From positions 1 to 8,053 of the forward strand of contig JASHVC010000057.1 of the NCBI GenBank assembly GCA_030039655.1: 8,053 nucleotides of DNA. The letters are read 5' to 3'. Position 1 is the first letter of the stretch, and every line of letters starts with the position of its first letter. A program made the position numbers and the translations under genes. The notes beneath the pieces are model-generated. The model was given only the letters and a program-made list of their open reading frames with translations. It searched no databases and was not told the DNA's origin. Shown in pieces: positions 6,507 through 8,053 of the stretch. The DNA is from Xanthobacteraceae bacterium (lineage in GTDB: Bacteria; Pseudomonadota; Alphaproteobacteria; Rhizobiales; Xanthobacteraceae).

Positions 6507-6583
6507 GCAGCTGTAGCTCAGTTGGTTAGAGCGCCTGACTGTGGATCAGGAGGTCGGTAGTTCGAATCTACCCAGCTGTACCA
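6507..6583 (+). tRNA. tRNA-His (GTG anticodon), CCA encoded
   Basis: The 77 bases fold as a full cloverleaf. The acceptor stem pairs GCAGCTG with CAGCTGT (one G1-U72 wobble), the D arm has GCTC/GAGC, the anticodon stem CCTGA/TCAGG encloses loop CTGTGGA with anticodon GTG (6541-6543), the T arm is GGTAG/CTACC around TTCGAAT, and CCA is encoded. The base before G1 is T, not the G-1 that is nearly universal in tRNA-His, and the discriminator is A73 rather than C73. This is the variant known from Caulobacter and related alphaproteobacteria, where histidyl-tRNA synthetase instead reads U72, A73 and the anticodon. It supports the alphaproteobacterial assignment. Confidence 0.96.
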
Positions 6584-6945
6584 GCCCGAATTTCTACCGT
6601 CCTACTTCGCATTAATCTTCTGCGGCAGCGGCAGCCAGGCGTCCTATTCCGTCTACACGAAGGCGAGTACTTGTTCGGGCGCCATGGTCCGAGTAGCTGC
6701 CGATGTTGCCGGGACGTGAGCTTTATTTCGAAGTTCAAATTCATCCTCGGTGGCTTTGATTGGTCGATCGGACACACAACGGGCGTATCCTCCGAACGAC
6801 CGCCACTAAAAGTGTTTTATTTGCTCGCCTTCGGTGTTGCTCTAGGGTGATTCATCCTTAACGCCCGTTGCCCTCGACGGCCTTCAATCTGCGCTTGCCG
6901 CCAACCCGCGTTCGTCTGTACGTTGCCAGACGCGAAGGTTTCCAC
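6584..6945. other. Gene-poor stretch between tRNA-His and the protease gene
   Basis: No frame in these 362 bases gives a recognisable protein or a good ribosome-binding site followed by a coding-like reading. The minus-strand frame at 6568-6777 overlaps the tRNA and is Arg-rich, without family features. I found no repeat of the tRNA 3' end here, no terminal inverted repeats and no clear tRNA terminator. The stretch looks like a decayed or foreign insertion, or ordinary spacer that includes the promoter of the protease gene. Confidence 0.5.
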
Positions 6946-7569
6946 GTGAGCAACCGTCTTATTCTGTTTTTAGTTGGCATGCTGATCGCGGGCGCAGCAT
7001 CTGCGCAAACGCCGCAGCCTGTTGACGCGCCTTGTGGTCCGGTCAAGATCGGTGGTCAGGCACACTATCCTGGAGAGATTTGGCGCGACGCTCAAGGACA
7101 GGTGCACGCCTTACCTAACTGCCCGCTACCGCCCGGATCCGCACCTGTAGTAGTAACTCAACCCACGATGCCGACCACGCTGCATGTGCCAATACTAAGA
7201 AAGGGTGGCAACTATCTGGTGCCTGGCATCGTAAATAACGCCGCCACTCTCAATTTTGTTGTCGATAGCGGCTCGTACGACGTGACTATACCGGCTGATG
7301 TTGTTGCGACGTTAAAGAACACAGGTGCGCTCAGCAACGCAGATTTTACGGGCCGACAGATCAGGGGGCTCGCTGACGGATCAAAAGTATCGACCGAAAC
7401 ATTTCGGATTCGGTCTTTGAGCATCGGCGATTGGTTAGTTCATGATGTAAACGCGGCTGTCACCCCTGTGGGAGCTCCTCCATTACTTGGTCAGACTTTT
7501 TTCAGTCGGCTGAAGTCCTGGTCGATAGATAATATCAACCAAACACTGGTGATGGAGCTGTCTCGATAA
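6946..7569 (+). CDS. Secreted retropepsin-like aspartic protease homologue (DSG type)
   Basis: This 207-residue protein starts with a Sec signal peptide (MSNRLILFLVG, small-residue AASA, probable cut after A20), so it is periplasmic or secreted. A short domain follows with two cysteines (C30, C59), likely a disulfide in the oxidising periplasm. The C-terminal half is a clan AA retropepsin-like domain: LNFVVDSGSYDVTIP carries the catalytic D107-S108-G109, and PLLGQTFFSRLKSWSID supplies the hydrophobic-hydrophobic-Gly motif (L180-L181-G182). Such single-domain proteases work as dimers; DSG replaces DTG in some active members. GTG 6946 was chosen because AAGG (6935-6938) lies 7 bases upstream and it places the signal peptide at the N-terminus; the frame is also open from TTG 6868. 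GC is about 48-52% in sampled 60-base stretches (7201-7320), against 67% in the first phasin (5221-5280), which hints at transfer. The substrate is unknown. Confidence 0.8.
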   Translation: MSNRLILFLVGMLIAGAASAQTPQPVDAPCGPVKIGGQAHYPGEIWRDAQGQVHALPNCPLPPGSAPVVVTQPTMPTTLHVPILRKGGNYLVPGIVNNAATLNFVVDSGSYDVTIPADVVATLKNTGALSNADFTGRQIRGLADGSKVSTETFRIRSLSIGDWLVHDVNAAVTPVGAPPLLGQTFFSRLKSWSIDNINQTLVMELSR

Positions 7570-7642
7570 CGCATCGCCTTGGTGGAAGGCTTAGGCCAAC
7601 ACGCAAAGTTTGTTATTATCACCCCTACCGCCTCTTGATCTT

Positions 7643-7693
7643 CCGCGGCCGCGGCGCTTTTAGATCATCCGCCCTCGCGAGAGCGGGAGGATG
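7643..7693. repeat. Palindrome and inverted repeat between convergent genes
   Basis: The 12-bp perfect palindrome CCGCGGCCGCGG (7643-7654) is followed by an imperfect hairpin whose outer arms are CATCC (7666-7670) and GGATG (7689-7693), with CCC/GGG inside and CTCGCGAG at its centre. The position, between the protease gene and the oppositely oriented MarR gene, suits a transcription-ending structure. There is no T-run on either side, so a standard terminator is doubtful. Confidence 0.4.
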
Positions 7694-7697
7694 AAGG

Positions 7698-8053
7698 TCA
7701 GCGTTCGACGCGATCGAGATTGGCGGTCATGCGAGCGATCACGCGGCGGAACGAGGCGAGATCACGCATGGAAAGCCCTTCCTCGGCTTCGTCGGTGATG
7801 ATCCGTGCCACGCCGAGCAGGTCATTGCGCAGCCGTTTAGCCTTGGCGGTGAGCAGCACGCGCGCTTTGCGCCGGTCGTCTTCGCTGCGCACGCGGCGGA
7901 TCAGGCCCGCCTTCTCCATGCTGCGCAGCGCGATCACGGTGGTGGGTTCCATCATGCCAACCCGCGCCGACAGCTCGCGCTGCGATAAGCCGTCACGGGT
8001 CCACAGGACGCGCAGGAAATACCATTGGCCGCGGGTCACGCCGTAGGGCGCGA
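7698..8053 (-). CDS. MarR family transcriptional regulator, C-terminal part (runs off the right edge)
   Basis: The frame is open from the window edge (reading APYGVTRGQWYFLRVLW) to a stop at 7698, giving about 118 residues of a protein that is usually near 150. The winged helix-turn-helix is clear: LSQRELSARVGMMEPTTVIA is the helix-turn-helix, MEKAGLIRRV leads to the wing, and SEDDRRKARVLLT is the wing with the usual DxR motif. A C-terminal helix follows (SFRRVIARMTANLDRVER), which normally forms the dimer interface. MarR proteins are cytoplasmic dimeric repressors that respond to small phenolic or lipophilic ligands or to oxidation and usually control a neighbouring gene. The real start and the divergent neighbour lie outside the window; the GTG at 8039 is an internal codon. 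The ligand and targets cannot be told. Confidence 0.93.
   Translation of the reverse strand, partial: APYGVTRGQWYFLRVLWTRDGLSQRELSARVGMMEPTTVIALRSMEKAGLIRRVRSEDDRRKARVLLTAKAKRLRNDLLGVARIITDEAEEGLSMRDLASFRRVIARMTANLDRVER

Noticed and set aside
6568..6777. Minus-strand frame of 69 codons after the tRNA
   Set aside because: It overlaps the tRNA 3' half, is Arg-rich and shows no family features or good start signal.
6507..7700. Integrative element with an attachment site at tRNA-His
   Set aside because: By eye no copy of the tRNA 3' end, integrase or transposase was found in the window; only base composition hints at transfer.

Overview
The window looks like the chromosome of a GC-rich alphaproteobacterium of the order Hyphomicrobiales, most likely a Bradyrhizobium / Rhodopseudomonas / Xanthobacteraceae-type organism. 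The grounds are two polyhydroxyalkanoate (PHA) phasins, a soluble PdhS/PleC/DivJ-type histidine kinase, an alphaproteobacterial-type tRNA-His (no encoded G-1, U72, A73), and Bradyrhizobium-style PhaR motifs. This placement is by family resemblance only; no database search was possible.

Left part (1-4899), all on the minus strand. Reading in the direction of transcription, there is a 1062-residue cytoplasmic multi-PAS sensor histidine kinase (4899-1711), an exported von Willebrand A-like DUF1194 protein (1574-813), and the N-terminal 227 residues of an AsmA-family membrane-anchored protein (683 to the left edge). Gaps of 136 and 129 bp separate them, so they need not form one operon.

Middle part (4900-6583), on the plus strand. 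A 252-bp region divergent between the kinase and the first phasin carries three imperfect 24/25-bp direct repeats and a GC-rich hairpin. Two different phasin genes follow (5152-5535 and 5795-6289). The second has its own good sigma70-like promoter, bracketed by two opposed TGC-N3-GCA boxes that fit the PhaR consensus, and ends at a strong rho-independent terminator. This makes a compact PHA granule-protein locus in which the second gene looks directly regulated by granule status. A tRNA-His gene with a plausible promoter of its own comes next.

Right part (6584-8053). About 360 bp after the tRNA hold no recognisable gene. Then come a secreted retropepsin-like aspartic protease homologue on the plus strand, visibly lower in GC than its neighbours, and, convergently, the C-terminal part of a MarR-family regulator running off the right edge. 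The protease and the empty stretch may be a small insertion next to the tRNA, but no integrase or duplicated attachment site was seen.

Nothing here amounts to a clearly new multi-gene system. The best leads are the paired PhaR-like operator over the second phasin promoter, the triple repeat ahead of the first phasin, and the low-GC secreted protease beside tRNA-His.
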